Origin: Candidatus Anaeroferrophillacea bacterium
GTDB taxonomy: Bacteria; Desulfobacterota; Anaeroferrophillalia; Anaeroferrophillales; Anaeroferrophillaceae
DNA length: 35,465 nucleotides
Assembly: GCA_016933675.1 (NCBI GenBank)
Contig: JAFGAM010000024.1
Coordinates: forward strand, 1 to 35,465
Reading direction: 5' to 3'
In this document: piece after piece, positions 15,037-24,429 of the stretch
How the letters are laid out: every line of letters begins with the position of its first letter
How positions within the stretch are numbered: position 1 is the first letter of the stretch
Made by a program: the position numbers and the translations under genes
The notes under the pieces: generated by a model
The model's input: only the letters and a program-made list of their open reading frames with translations
Told to the model about the DNA's origin: nothing
Databases searched by the model: none

Positions 15037-15867
15037 TCAACCGCCGGTGAAATATGTCACCGCATTGACAAACAGCTGCCGCCCCGGACCCGGGTCATCC
15101 CAGCGGCCTGGTGACAAAGCCCGGCACCGGGGCCAGTCGGGGGTATGGCTCGCCAGCAGGGCGCGCTCGGGATGGGGCATGAGGCCCAGCACCCGACCGG
15201 TGGAATCGGTAATCCCGGCGATATCGTCCAGCGAGCCATTGGGGTTGGCCGGAAAGCGGCCGCCGGCGAGAACGCCGGCGGCATCGCAGTAGCGCAGGGC
15301 GATGCCGCGTTCCGCCGCCAGCCGGGCGTGGACCTCCGGCGGAGCGTAAAAACGGCCCTCCCCGTGGGCCACCGGCACCGCAAAGGGCTCCATGCCGCGG
15401 AGAAATACACAGGGGCATTCCGCCGCCGGGGCTACCCGCACCCAGCGGCACTCGTAGCGCGGCCGGGCGTTGGGAATCAGCGCCACCAGCCGGGCGCCGG
15501 CGCGGGCACCGGGGTTTCCGTCGGCACGCACAGCGAAACCGGGCAGCAGCCCGAGGTTGACCAACACCTGAAAGCCGTTGCAGATACCGAGCACCAGCCG
15601 GTCGGCGGCGACAAAGGCCTGAAGTTCGCCACCCAAGGCATGGCCAAGCTTGTTGGCCAGGGCGTTACCGGAACCTGTGTCGTCGCCGTAGGAAAAGCCG
15701 CCGGGGAAAACCAGTACCTGGTATTCCGCCAGCCGCCGGGGCGCCGCGATGAGATCATTGACATGCATCACGCGGGCACGGGCGCCACAACGCTCAAAGG
15801 CAAACGCCGTCTCCTCCTCGCAGTTGATGCCATAGCCGGTAAGTACCAGTACCAGGGGGATAGACAC
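15037..15867 (-). CDS. purQ: phosphoribosylformylglycinamidine synthase, glutaminase subunit (PurQ)
   Basis: The GTG at 15867 is preferred because GAGG lies 8 bases upstream; an upstream GTG at 15912 would add 15 atypical residues. The 276-residue product is a class I glutamine amidotransferase: FPGGFSYGDDTGSG, nucleophile Cys96 in LGICNGFQV, and His232/Glu234 in LMPHPER complete the triad. It supplies ammonia to PurL for step 4 of purine synthesis. It is longer than the roughly 225-residue PurQ of the PurS-dependent Bacillus system and resembles the glutaminase domain of large PurL, which fits the long PurL encoded next to it. 229 bases separate it from purL. Confidence 0.95.
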   Translation of the reverse strand: MSIPLVLVLTGYGINCEEETAFAFERCGARARVMHVNDLIAAPRRLAEYQVLVFPGGFSYGDDTGSGNALANKLGHALGGELQAFVAADRLVLGICNGFQVLVNLGLLPGFAVRADGNPGARAGARLVALIPNARPRYECRWVRVAPAAECPCVFLRGMEPFAVPVAHGEGRFYAPPEVHARLAAERGIALRYCDAAGVLAGGRFPANPNGSLDDIAGITDSTGRVLGLMPHPERALLASHTPDWPRCRALSPGRWDDPGPGRQLFVNAVTYFTGG

Positions 15868-16096
15868 GAAAAAAACCTCGTTCAGATAAGAATTCAGGCG
15901 TCGGCGCCCCACACTGCCTGCGGCAGTCGATGATCATCAAGTGGCTTTGTACGTATCGCGGTCTCAGGTCAAGAACCAAAACCTGTAACCACATAAAATC
16001 AGGTGATTAGCGTTCGGTTACGTGGAAGAAGACTGGCGACAGAACGCCGCGGCCAGTTATTTCAGCATCTACCTTCCCCCTCCTGACACCGCCGCC

Positions 16097-19084
16097 CTAA
16101 TATCCGGCGAAGGTCGCCCGGTAAGCCGCCAGCAACTCCACCACGGCGTGGTCGGCAACGATATCGCCCGCCGCCGATTCCACCGCCAGGCGGGCATCGC
16201 CGGTGACCATACCGAGACGAACGGCAAACTCGCTGCCGATTTCTGCCATCACCGCCGCCGCCTCCGCCGGCGCCACGGACACCAGGAATCGACCCATAGT
16301 CTCAGTCAGCAGTTCGATACCCGGCGCCACCTTCCCGGTCAGGCACACCCGGGCGCCGCAACCATCGGCCATCACCGCCAGCCCCAGGGCCGCGGCCAGA
16401 CCGCCGGTGGCAAGCGGCAGGATGGATCGCAGGCGCCCGTCAGCAAGCAGGGTTTCCATCCGGCGATAGAAGGGCAGCAGCCGAGCGGAATCCACCCGGG
16501 GCACGGTGCCGGCACCACGGCCAAGGCAGCGCTCTTTCAACAGCTCGAACCCCTCGGCGCCGCCCAGTTCTTCGGCCGCCGGGGGACCGCAAAGAAAGAT
16601 CTCGTCCTCCTCCCGCTGAAACCCCGGCGGCCGCACCCGAACCACGTCAGGCACCACCCCGAGGCCGGAGATAAGCAGCGTCGGCGGTACCGAGATACGC
16701 ACCGGCCGGCCATCTGCATCGAAGCCGGAGAAATCGTTGAACATGCTGTCCTTGCCGGAGATGAAGGGGGCGCCGAAGGCCACCGCAGTGTCGTAACAGG
16801 CACGGGCACACTCCTTGAGCTGCCAGAGGCGTTCGGGATCGGTGGACGAACACCAGCAGAAATTGTCCAGCAGGGCGATGTGTTCCAGCGGGCAGCCCGC
16901 CGCCAGGAGCCGACGCACAGCGGTGTCGATGGTTGCCGCCGCCATGGCGTAGGGATCCAGCTCGGTGTAGGTCGGGTACAGCGCCTGGGTCACGGCAACA
17001 CCGCGGGCCGAATCGAGCCGCGGCCGGATGACGGTGGCAAAATTGTCGATGCCGTTGTGCCCCGCCAGAGGTTTGACCACGGTACCGCCCTGGACCTCAT
17101 AATCGTACTGGGTGCTGACAAAGGCCTGAGAGGCGAGGTTGAGGCGGCCCAGGAGTGCCGGTAACAGGTCGACCGGGGGCATCGTCGGATCCAGTTCGAC
17201 CGGCGGCGGCGCCGCCGCCGGCTCCCGGATGAGGAGGTGGCGCGCCGGCAGGCCGTGGTGAAGAAAATCGAGCTCCATGTCCATCACCGGGCGCCCCTCC
17301 CAGAGCACACGGCAGCGGCCGGCGGCGGTGAAGCGGCCGATTGCCGTCGCCTCGACGCCACGGGATGCCAGGAGGTCGCGCAGCTCGTCCCACTTCTCCG
17401 GCGGCACCGCCAGGGTCATACGCTCCTGAGATTCGCTGATCCAGATCTGCCACGGGGCCATACCGGGGTACTTGGTCGGCACGCGGTCCAGCTCCACCTC
17501 GCAGCCGCCGCATTCACGCGCCATCTCGGCCACCGAGCAGGACAGCCCGCCGGCGCCGTTGTCGGTGATACTGCGATAGAGACAGCGGTCGCGGGCCTCC
17601 TTGACGAGGCAGTCGGACATCTTCTTCTGGGTAATGGGGTCACCGATCTGCACCGCAGTGGCGGGGCTGCCGGCGGTGAGGGCCTCGGAGGAGAAGGTGG
17701 CGCCATGGATGCCGTCGAGCCCCACCCGGCCGCCGGTCATAACGACGAGATCGCCGGGCATGGCGGCCTTCTCGTGGCTTGGCCGGCCGGCGGTCTCCCG
17801 GGGAATGAAACCCAGGGTGCCGACGAATACCAGCGGTTTGCCCTTGAAACGCGGGTGAAAATACATGAATCCCTGGGTGGTGGGGATGCCGGAGCAATTA
17901 CCCCCGACCCGCACCCCCTCGATCACCCCGTCCATGATCTGCCGCGGCGACAGGGTCCGGTTTTCACGCCCCGGCGAGCGGAAGAGCGGCTCATCATCAC
18001 GCGGATCGGCGAAGCAGAAACCGTAGCGGTTGAGCACCGGTTTGGCACCGAGGCCGAACCCCATGGCGTCGCGATTCACGCCGACAATGCCGGTGATGGC
18101 GCCGCCGAAGGGATCGAGGGCCGAGGGCGAATTGTGGGTCTCGACCTTGTCGGTAATAAGGTAATCGTCGTCGAATACAATGGCCCCGGCGTTGTCGACG
18201 AACACCGAGACGCAGATATCGCCGGCGCCGCGGCGCCGGCGTATCTCCCGCGTCGCACCCTTGATGTAGCGGTGGTAGAGGCCGTCGGCGACGTCGCCGA
18301 TGGCGGCGGCGAAGATAGTGTGCTTGCAGTGCTCCGACCAGGTCTGGGCGATGGATTCCAGCTCCACGTCGGTGGGGTTACGCCCCTCAATTTCGCGGAA
18401 GTAAGCCGCGATAGCCCGCAGGCAGTCGAGCTCCAGGGCCAGAGGACCGCGGCGCACCGGACGCCCGGCATCATCCAGATGGTCAAGAACCCCTTCGCGG
18501 CCCAGCGCCGCCAGCTCTGCGGGGGAAAGCTCCAGATCCACCCCGGTCACCATCGGCCCGGCGTCAAGGCGCACCCGGGGAATCACCGTCGGCAGGCCGC
18601 CGGCGGCGGCATATGCAGCCGCCGACAGCACCGTGATGCGCTGGATGAGCGGATTGGCCAGCTGCCCGGCAAGGGTACGGGCGGCGGTTTCATCCAGCCG
18701 GCCGGCGAGATAATAGACGCGGCTGGAATACACCCCCCCCTCCGGCGTCGCCGGCCGGTTCCAGGCATCGGCAATGGTTTCCGCCGCGGTATGGGCGACG
18801 TTGTCGGTCACCCCGGGGAGAAAACCCACCTCCACCGCCCAGGCAAATACCGGCAGCCGCCGCGGCTCGTCGATGAGACAATCGTGCACCACCGGGTTCG
18901 CCAGCAGCGCGGCGACGGCTTCGAGCTCTGCGCGGGCATAGTCCGCCTCCAGGGTATAGACCTCGGAAAGGTACACGGCTTCGAGACCGGCAGCGGCTCC
19001 GAGGCATCCGAGACGCCCGGCCAGAGCACCGCCGCGGGTGTCGAGCCCGGAATCGCGGTAGAAGATTTCCAGTCTATGGGGCAT
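16097..19084 (-). CDS. purL: phosphoribosylformylglycinamidine synthase, synthetase subunit (PurL), long form
   Basis: From the ATG at 19084 this is 995 residues. Residues 1-200 hold two PurS-like half-repeats (RLEIFYRDSGLD... and SRVYYLAGRLDE...), then the linker and the first AIR-synthase-type domain with TWSEHCKHTIF. A second, pseudo-symmetric half begins near residue 650 (YDYEVQGGTVVKPLAGHNG). This layout equals the E. coli-type PurL without its C-terminal glutaminase, which here is the separate PurQ. The enzyme converts FGAR, ATP and glutamine-derived ammonia to FGAM. GAGGAG provides the ribosome site inside the end of the hpt gene, whose TGA is one base upstream of the ATG, so the two are tightly coupled. 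Confidence 0.96.
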   Translation of the reverse strand: MPHRLEIFYRDSGLDTRGGALAGRLGCLGAAAGLEAVYLSEVYTLEADYARAELEAVAALLANPVVHDCLIDEPRRLPVFAWAVEVGFLPGVTDNVAHTAAETIADAWNRPATPEGGVYSSRVYYLAGRLDETAARTLAGQLANPLIQRITVLSAAAYAAAGGLPTVIPRVRLDAGPMVTGVDLELSPAELAALGREGVLDHLDDAGRPVRRGPLALELDCLRAIAAYFREIEGRNPTDVELESIAQTWSEHCKHTIFAAAIGDVADGLYHRYIKGATREIRRRRGAGDICVSVFVDNAGAIVFDDDYLITDKVETHNSPSALDPFGGAITGIVGVNRDAMGFGLGAKPVLNRYGFCFADPRDDEPLFRSPGRENRTLSPRQIMDGVIEGVRVGGNCSGIPTTQGFMYFHPRFKGKPLVFVGTLGFIPRETAGRPSHEKAAMPGDLVVMTGGRVGLDGIHGATFSSEALTAGSPATAVQIGDPITQKKMSDCLVKEARDRCLYRSITDNGAGGLSCSVAEMARECGGCEVELDRVPTKYPGMAPWQIWISESQERMTLAVPPEKWDELRDLLASRGVEATAIGRFTAAGRCRVLWEGRPVMDMELDFLHHGLPARHLLIREPAAAPPPVELDPTMPPVDLLPALLGRLNLASQAFVSTQYDYEVQGGTVVKPLAGHNGIDNFATVIRPRLDSARGVAVTQALYPTYTELDPYAMAAATIDTAVRRLLAAGCPLEHIALLDNFCWCSSTDPERLWQLKECARACYDTAVAFGAPFISGKDSMFNDFSGFDADGRPVRISVPPTLLISGLGVVPDVVRVRPPGFQREEDEIFLCGPPAAEELGGAEGFELLKERCLGRGAGTVPRVDSARLLPFYRRMETLLADGRLRSILPLATGGLAAALGLAVMADGCGARVCLTGKVAPGIELLTETMGRFLVSVAPAEAAAVMAEIGSEFAVRLGMVTGDARLAVESAAGDIVADHAVVELLAAYRATFAGY

Positions 19085-19085
19085 G

Positions 19086-19649
19086 TCACTCCTCGCCCGG
19101 CAGGGTAATGATATGAGGAAGTTCCCGGTAGCGTTCGTCACAGTCAAGACCGTAGCCGACGACGAAGCGGTCGGGAATGACGGCGCCGCAGTAGGTAATC
19201 AGGCCGAATTCATCCGGATGGGTTTCCTTCCTTAACAGAACACAGGTGCGCACCTGACCGCCGTACCGCCGCTGCAGCTCGGCGGCGACGGTTTTGAGCG
19301 TCAGGCCGGTATCGAACATATCGTCCACCAGCAACATCGGACCGGTCGGCGGCTCGCGCCGGGACTGGTCACCGGTCAGGCCCTTCAGCAGATCGAATTC
19401 CAGCGCGACTTGCCCCGTTGAACAGGTACCGGCGTAACTCTTCGCCCGCAGGTACTCGATTTTCAGCGCCACCCCTTCGTGCCAGAGGCAGCGGCACAGA
19501 TCGGCCATGAAAGGCTGGCAGCCCTTCAGCAGGCCGATCACCGTCAGCCCGCTCTCCGGCCCGGTCAATGGCAGGTCGGCGGCGATCTCGGCGGCCAGGC
19601 GCCGGTTGAGGACGGCAATCTCTTCGGCGGTGAGGATGATGTCGGACAT
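19086..19649 (-). CDS. hpt: hypoxanthine phosphoribosyltransferase
   Basis: From the ATG at 19649 this is a 187-residue protein of normal length. It has the PRPP-binding motif MLLVDDMFDTGLTL near residue 105, the AKSYAGT flexible loop near 72, and GLLKGCQPF near 38. VVGYGLDCDERYRELPHI at the end matches the purine-binding C-terminal segment. It salvages hypoxanthine/guanine with PRPP to IMP/GMP in the cytoplasm. It is the first gene of the hpt-purL(-purQ) set. The Shine-Dalgarno sequence is weak. Confidence 0.95.
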   Translation of the reverse strand: MSDIILTAEEIAVLNRRLAAEIAADLPLTGPESGLTVIGLLKGCQPFMADLCRCLWHEGVALKIEYLRAKSYAGTCSTGQVALEFDLLKGLTGDQSRREPPTGPMLLVDDMFDTGLTLKTVAAELQRRYGGQVRTCVLLRKETHPDEFGLITYCGAVIPDRFVVGYGLDCDERYRELPHIITLPGEE

Positions 19650-20224
19650 GCGAAAATCAGGTATAAAAACTATAGGGTTAAAGGCTGAGGTATCAGGTGC
19701 CGGGGATAAGACTCCGCTCCGGGTTGCCGTCCGCCAGCACAAACAGCCGGTGCGGTTGGATTCTCACGCGGCGCCCGGGGACCACCCGTTGCGGTATGTC
19801 CTACCATAAAGGAAAGCGCCACCACAAGCCAGAATTCATGACTTCGTAACAACTCCATCTTCCTCGTTGCGCATCACAATCTGGCCGTTCAACCTCCGGC
19901 TAAGCACACTGCCATCCACAGATTAACGAAACACCCCGAATCGGAAGCCATTACGGCGTCACCCCCCTTGGGCACATTGCGGCAGTGGTTACGATGCCGG
20001 CATCATCATTGATTTCGCAATAAGCCTGTTTTGATCAATTACCGTTATTACCACGATAGCAGGAGCCCGGTGGATTCCATCAGTCATGAATTCCCGTCGG
20101 CACGGGATTGACACCTGACGCAATATTTTGCGAGTCCATGATCTCCGAATTCCATCACAATTGCGCCGCTCCCTCCGCCGGCCTCATTGTACCTCGGCCT
20201 GCCCCATTCTGCGCCCTCCTCACG

Positions 20225-20275
20225 TCTGTCTCCCGTTTCCCGTCTCCTGAATTCTGAATTCCCTTGACTCTACCG
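20225..20275. repeat. low-complexity purine-rich spacer (minus strand)
   Basis: Read on the minus strand, it contains AGAGTCAAGGGAATTCAG, ATTCAGGAGACGGGAAACGG and GAGACAGACGTGAGGAG. The same style of words occurs upstream of the isochorismatase-fold gene (13735-13880). No function is known. Confidence 0.4.
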
Positions 20276-20292
20276 GCTGAAATGACTATTGA
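20264..20292 (+). promoter_or_regulatory. candidate sigma-70 promoter for the riboflavin operon
   Basis: TTGACT at 20264-20269 is followed after 17 bases by TATTGA at 20287-20292. The expected start of transcription is near 20299, giving a leader of about 29 bases before the ribE ATG at 20328. Confidence 0.4.
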
Positions 20293-20327
20293 TAACGGGA
20301 TTTCAACGGCTCAGCGGAAACATATTC

Positions 20328-20984
20328 ATGTTCACTGGCATTATCGAAGAGATCGGGACCATCACCTCGCCGGCGCCCGGCGGCGGCTCACTGGAGTTGC
20401 GGGCGATGCTGATCCGCGACGACTGCAAACCGGGCGACAGCGTCGCCGTCAACGGCGTCTGTCTCACGGTAACCGCCATCCACAGCGGCGGGGTCATCAG
20501 CTTCGACGTCTCGCCGGAAACCATGAGTCGCTCCAACATCGGGGCACTGGTCACCGGCAGCCCGGTGAACCTGGAGCGGGCGATGCCCGCCGATGGTCGT
20601 TTCGGCGGGCACCTGGTCTCCGGGCATATCGACGCCATCGGCACCGTCGGTGAACGCCGGCGTGACGGCAACGCCGTCATCTTCACCATCACCGCGCCGC
20701 CGGTCGTCACCCGGCTACTGGTGGAAAAGGGCTCCATCGCCGTCGACGGCATCAGCCTTACCGTCGCCCGCTGCGATCCCCGAGGTTTTTCCGTTGCCGT
20801 CATCCCTCACACCCTCGACCTGACCATCCTGAAGCACCGCGTCCCCGGCGACCGGGTCAATCTCGAGAACGACATGGTCGCCAAGTACCTCCACCGCTTC
20901 ACCCTTGAGCAACCCGGGGAAAGATCGGATACGACGTCATCGGCGGTGGACATCGATTTGCTCCGGCGCCACGGCTTCGCCTAA
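20328..20984 (+). CDS. ribE: riboflavin synthase, alpha subunit
   Basis: This is a 218-residue protein with the two lumazine-binding repeats of riboflavin synthase. The first starts [12 protein letters not shown], the second at about residue 95 ([15 protein letters not shown]). [11 protein letters not shown] and [11 protein letters not shown] are the matching segments in each repeat. The trimeric enzyme dismutates two 6,7-dimethyl-8-ribityllumazine molecules into riboflavin and the pyrimidine precursor. It is the first gene of the ribE-ribBA-ribH-nusB operon. The start was chosen at the conserved MFTGI; an in-frame ATG 13 codons upstream is not expected. The symbol ribC is used for the same gene in some species. 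Confidence 0.97.
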   Translation: MFTGIIEEIGTITSPAPGGGSLELRAMLIRDDCKPGDSVAVNGVCLTVTAIHSGGVISFDVSPETMSRSNIGALVTGSPVNLERAMPADGRFGGHLVSGHIDAIGTVGERRRDGNAVIFTITAPPVVTRLLVEKGSIAVDGISLTVARCDPRGFSVAVIPHTLDLTILKHRVPGDRVNLENDMVAKYLHRFTLEQPGERSDTTSSAVDIDLLRRHGFA

Positions 20985-21045
20985 GGTCGCAGACGGCCGC
21001 CGGAACATACCCGTCAATTCCAGACCACGGATTACAGAGACTGAC

Positions 21046-22299
21046 ATGGTTATCGCGAAGATCGAAGAAGCACTGAAAGACATCAAGGCCGGTAAAATGG
21101 TCATCCTGGTGGATGACGAAGACCGGGAAAACGAGGGCGACCTCGTCCTCGCGGCGGAGAAGACGACGCCGGAGGCGGTCAACTTCATGGCCCGCAACGG
21201 CCGCGGCCTCATCTGCCTGACCCTAACCGAGGAACGCGCCGACTACCTCAACCTGCCGCCCATGGTGCCGGAGAACACCTCCCGTTTCCAGACCGCGTTC
21301 ACCGTCTCCATCGAGGCCCGACGCGGTATCTCCACCGGCATCTCCGCCGCCGACCGGGCAAAAACCATTCTCACCGCCATCGACGATGCCGCCGGGCCCC
21401 ACGATCTGGTACGCCCCGGACACATCTTCCCTTTACGGGCACGCAAGGGCGGCGTACTGGTGCGCACCGGCCAGACCGAGGGCTCGGTGGACCTCGCTCG
21501 TCTCGCCGGCCTCAAGCCCAGCGGCGTCATTTGCGAGATCATGAATGAGGACGGCACCATGTCCCGGCTGCCGCAGCTCAAGATCTTCGCCGAGGAACAC
21601 GAACTCAAAATCATCACCATCGCCGATCTCATCGAGTACCGCATGCGCACCGAGTCCCTCGTGCGCAAGGCGGTGAAGGCCAACCTGCCCACCCGCTTCG
21701 GCACCTTCGCGATTATCGTCTACGAGAACCAGATCGACCGGCTGGACCATGTCGCCCTGGTCAAGGGAGAGGTGGACAACGGTAAGCCGGTGCTGGTCCG
21801 GGTGCATTCCGAGTGCTTCACCGGCGACACACTGGGCTCCCTGCGCTGCGACTGCGCCGACCAGCTCCACAAGGCGATGGAGATGATCGAGGCCGAGGGC
21901 CGCGGGGTTATCCTCTACATGCGCCAGGAAGGCCGCGGCATCGGCCTGGTGAACAAACTCCGCGCTTACTGCCTGCAGGAACACGGCCGCGACACGGTGG
22001 AGGCCAACGAGGAACTGGGATTCGCCCCCGACCTGCGGGACTACGGCATTGGCGCCCAGATCCTCGCCGATCTCGGCCTGCACCGCATCCGCCTGCTGAC
22101 CAACAACCCGAAGAAGATCGTCGGCCTGCAGGGCTACGGCATCGAGGTGGTGGAACGGGTGCCGATGGAGATCGAACCCAACGACATCAATTACGACTAC
22201 ATGAAGACCAAGTGCGAAAAGATGGGGCACCTGCTCACCAGCATCAACCGGCAACCCGGGGAAGACCGATCCGGGGAGAAGGAAAAGGTAACGGCATGA
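21046..22299 (+). CDS. ribBA: bifunctional DHBP synthase / GTP cyclohydrolase II
   Basis: This is a 417-residue fusion. Residues 1-205 form 3,4-dihydroxy-2-butanone-4-phosphate synthase: [10 protein letters not shown] at 23-32 is the acidic active-site loop, and RPGHIFPL carries the catalytic histidine. Residues 206-417 form GTP cyclohydrolase II, with zinc ligands Cys257, Cys268 and Cys270 ([15 protein letters not shown]) and RQEGRGIGL. It makes both riboflavin precursors, from ribulose 5-phosphate and from GTP. The ATG at 21046 is the family start. 61 bases separate it from ribE, and its stop overlaps the ribH start by 4 bases (ATGA). Confidence 0.97.
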   Translation: MVIAKIEEALKDIKAGKMVILVDDEDRENEGDLVLAAEKTTPEAVNFMARNGRGLICLTLTEERADYLNLPPMVPENTSRFQTAFTVSIEARRGISTGISAADRAKTILTAIDDAAGPHDLVRPGHIFPLRARKGGVLVRTGQTEGSVDLARLAGLKPSGVICEIMNEDGTMSRLPQLKIFAEEHELKIITIADLIEYRMRTESLVRKAVKANLPTRFGTFAIIVYENQIDRLDHVALVKGEVDNGKPVLVRVHSECFTGDTLGSLRCDCADQLHKAMEMIEAEGRGVILYMRQEGRGIGLVNKLRAYCLQEHGRDTVEANEELGFAPDLRDYGIGAQILADLGLHRIRLLTNNPKKIVGLQGYGIEVVERVPMEIEPNDINYDYMKTKCEKMGHLLTSINRQPGEDRSGEKEKVTA

Positions 22300-22766
22300 C
22301 ACAGTACCGGGAAGGGGTCCTCAACCGCGGCGATCAGTGCCGTATCGGCCTGGTGGTCAGCCGCTTCAACAGCTTCATCACCGAGAGACTGCTGGACGGC
22401 GCCCTCGACGCCCTCAACCGCCACGGCGTCGCCGCCGACAACTGCACCGTCTACCGGCTTCCCGGGGCCTTTGAGATCCCCCTGGTGGCGAAGAAGATCG
22501 CCGCTTCAGGGGCGGTGGACGGGGTCATCTGCCTCGGCGCGGTGATCCGCGGCGCCACCCCCCACTTCGACTACGTCGCCGCCGAGGTGAGCAAGGGCAT
22601 CGCCCAGACCTCGCTGGAAACCGGGGTACCCATCGCCTTCGGGATACTGACCACCGACACCATCGAGCAGGCGGTGGAACGAGCCGGCTCGAAGGCAGGC
22701 AACAAGGGCTGGGACGCCGCCGTGACGCTGCTGGAAACCATCGATCTGCTGCGCCAGATTCCCTGA
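22296..22766 (+). CDS. ribH: 6,7-dimethyl-8-ribityllumazine synthase
   Basis: This is a 156-residue protein of normal length. It has [16 protein letters not shown] near residue 25, [12 protein letters not shown] near 55, and [18 protein letters not shown] near 80, which includes the catalytic histidine. [16 protein letters not shown] near 115 completes the phosphate-binding region. It condenses the pyrimidine diamine with dihydroxybutanone phosphate to give the lumazine, usually in a 60-subunit shell or pentamer. The start overlaps the ribBA stop, so the two are translationally coupled. Confidence 0.97.
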   Translation: MTQYREGVLNRGDQCRIGLVVSRFNSFITERLLDGALDALNRHGVAADNCTVYRLPGAFEIPLVAKKIAASGAVDGVICLGAVIRGATPHFDYVAAEVSKGIAQTSLETGVPIAFGILTTDTIEQAVERAGSKAGNKGWDAAVTLLETIDLLRQIP

Positions 22767-22797
22767 CCCCGCGCCGCCAAGCACGGTTGCCGACATC

Positions 22798-23259
22798 ATG
22801 TCCATGTCCAGTGTCCGCCGCAAGGCTCGGGAACAGGCCCTACAGATGCTCTACATGCTGGAGATCACGGGGGAAAGTGACTACCGCGCGACCATGCACC
22901 GGTACTGGGAGAATTTCGGCGAACCACCGGAGGCGCGGGAGTTCGCCAACCGCCTGGCCCTCGGAGTAATCGCCCACCGCCGGGATATCGACGCCCGCAT
23001 CAGTGCCTGTTCCCATAATTGGAAGCTCAGCCGTATGTCCTACGTCGACCGCAACATCCTGCGCCTGGCGGTATTCGAACTGCTCCACTGCGAGGACATA
23101 CCTCCCAAGGTGACCATCAACGAGGCCATCGAGATCGGCAAACGCTTCGGCGACCGTGAATCCGGCGCCTTCATCAACGGTATCCTCGACCAGATCTACC
23201 GCGGCCTGGCGCTCGCCGGCACTGCGGGTGAAACCGACCCGCCGGCGCCTGACCACTGA
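22798..23259 (+). CDS. nusB: transcription antitermination factor NusB
   Basis: This is a 153-residue all-helical NusB. It has RRKAREQALQMLY at the N-terminus (Arg-rich RNA-binding helix), MSYVDRNILRLAVFELLHCEDIPPKVTINEAIEIGKRFG in the middle, and SGAFINGILDQI near the end. It binds boxA RNA with NusE (S10) during rRNA antitermination. The ribH-nusB order is common across bacteria. 31 bases separate it from ribH. A second ATG at 22804 could be the start. Confidence 0.96.
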   Translation: MSMSSVRRKAREQALQMLYMLEITGESDYRATMHRYWENFGEPPEAREFANRLALGVIAHRRDIDARISACSHNWKLSRMSYVDRNILRLAVFELLHCEDIPPKVTINEAIEIGKRFGDRESGAFINGILDQIYRGLALAGTAGETDPPAPDH

Positions 23260-23562
23260 CTCCGTGACGGTTTACCTGCCGGAATCCGGCCAGCGAATGG
23301 CAAAGCATGCTGCCTTCGCCACTGCCCGATGATCCCGTGACCGCGGCGGGACGGCATTAAAAACCGGGCACCGCGGCAGCATCACCGGGCTCAAGACGGT
23401 CAAAACCCGATGAAAGCGGCGACAGGTTGCCGCACAACGAAAAAGACGGAACGGTTACGAAGCAATCAACAAGGCCGGCGTTTCAAAAACGCCGGCCTTC
23501 AATACCAAACCACCTTGCTGCTCGCCGTTCCCGGGGTACGGAATCGGAGGTCTCAACAAGGA
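23260..23562. other. 303-base convergent intergenic region
   Basis: No gene is supported here. It holds the hairpin at 23471-23499, between the convergent nusB and metV genes. Confidence 0.5.
23471..23499. terminator. bidirectional hairpin between nusB and metV
   Basis: AAGGCCGGCGTT and AACGCCGGCCTT form a perfect 12-bp stem with a 5-base loop. Genes converge on it from both sides. No long T-tract follows on either strand, so termination may need a factor or be partial. Confidence 0.65.
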
Positions 23563-24237
23563 TTATCCGGCATACCGCTGCTTGTAGTCCTCCTGAACCA
23601 GGCTGCGGCGCGTCTGATTCTGCCACTGCCTCGGCGGTTTAACGGTAAGAATATTACCGAGCCTCCCCTGGGCCTGCAAACGGTGGTAAATTTCATACCA
23701 GGCACAAGGGGTGTCCTTATCCACTTCGCAGGTACCGTCCAGCCGGGTACCACCGCAGGGTCCGTTAAAAAGCCCTTTGGCACATCTGGTTACCGGACAG
23801 ATTCCGCCGGTTTCCGCCAGTACGCATTCTCCGCAGGTGCGGCAGTTTTCCTCAAACCAGCCGATATTCCGGTCGGCCCCGCAAAAAACCGTGTTGAGCG
23901 CCGGGAAAACCGGGGTTTCAGGATAACGTTCAGCCATGAACTGCACCCCGACTCCGCAGGCCATCGACAAGACCGCATCATACCCGCCTACCATATTATC
24001 GAGCTCATCGAAAAAATCGTAGTTGCATTGCCGCTCGATCACGAAACCATCCAACACCGGGCTGTAACCTTCACCCAGCAGCTGCTCCTTCAAATCACGG
24101 TTGAGGATCATCACCTCTTTCTGCCCCCCCGCCAGGCAGATCGATGTACACCCTCCACACCCGACGTTCAACACCTTACGGTAATCTTTTACCATCTCTT
24201 TGATTTCATCCAAGGGCTTTCTCTCAGCGATAATCAC
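23563..24237 (-). CDS. metV: MetV-type subunit of methylenetetrahydrofolate reductase
   Basis: This 224-residue cytoplasmic protein starts at a GTG with GGAGGACGAA upstream. An N-terminal CGGCTSIC (Cys27, Cys30, Cys34) is followed by the MetV C-terminal domain: Cys132-x2-Cys135-x2-Cys138, Cys147, Cys152, Cys161 (NGPCGG), Cys170, Cys178. This cysteine pattern belongs to the MetF partner found in acetogens and sulfate reducers, which binds metal (zinc or Fe-S) and is needed for methylene-H4folate reduction. It is the last gene of the metF-cytb-hdrC-cytc3-metV set, separated by 192 bases from the cytochrome c3 gene. Splitting metV from metF by redox subunits is unusual. Confidence 0.9.
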   Translation of the reverse strand: MIIAERKPLDEIKEMVKDYRKVLNVGCGGCTSICLAGGQKEVMILNRDLKEQLLGEGYSPVLDGFVIERQCNYDFFDELDNMVGGYDAVLSMACGVGVQFMAERYPETPVFPALNTVFCGADRNIGWFEENCRTCGECVLAETGGICPVTRCAKGLFNGPCGGTRLDGTCEVDKDTPCAWYEIYHRLQAQGRLGNILTVKPPRQWQNQTRRSLVQEDYKQRYAG

Positions 24238-24429
24238 TTCGTCCTCCGCTCATAACTCTACCACCAATATCAGAAAATTCCGTGTCGTTCCCCGGTGCCA
24301 TTCCTGCCCGCCTGCCCACCACAGCGATTCCCCACTCCGCGCACGTCACCATCAGGTATACCAACCCGTTGTCCGGTAAACCGTGCTCCTCTCAGCGTAG
24401 CTTCCGGCACCGACCAGCAGGCGCCAATG

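Larger units (their letters stand above)
19650..20327. other. 678-base intergenic region between divergent hpt and ribE
   Basis: No gene is supported here. It contains low-complexity words such as CTGAATTCTGAATTC near 20247 and a candidate ribE promoter at 20264-20292. I looked for an FMN riboswitch upstream of ribE and saw none of its conserved core elements. Confidence 0.5.

Noticed and set aside
17237-19108. 623-codon plus-strand frame opposite purL
   Set aside because: Antisense shadow of a clear purL gene; its composition mirrors the codon pattern of the real frame.
20040-20327. FMN riboswitch upstream of ribE
   Set aside because: None of the conserved core elements of the RFN motif could be found; the candidate promoter would leave only about 29 bases of leader.
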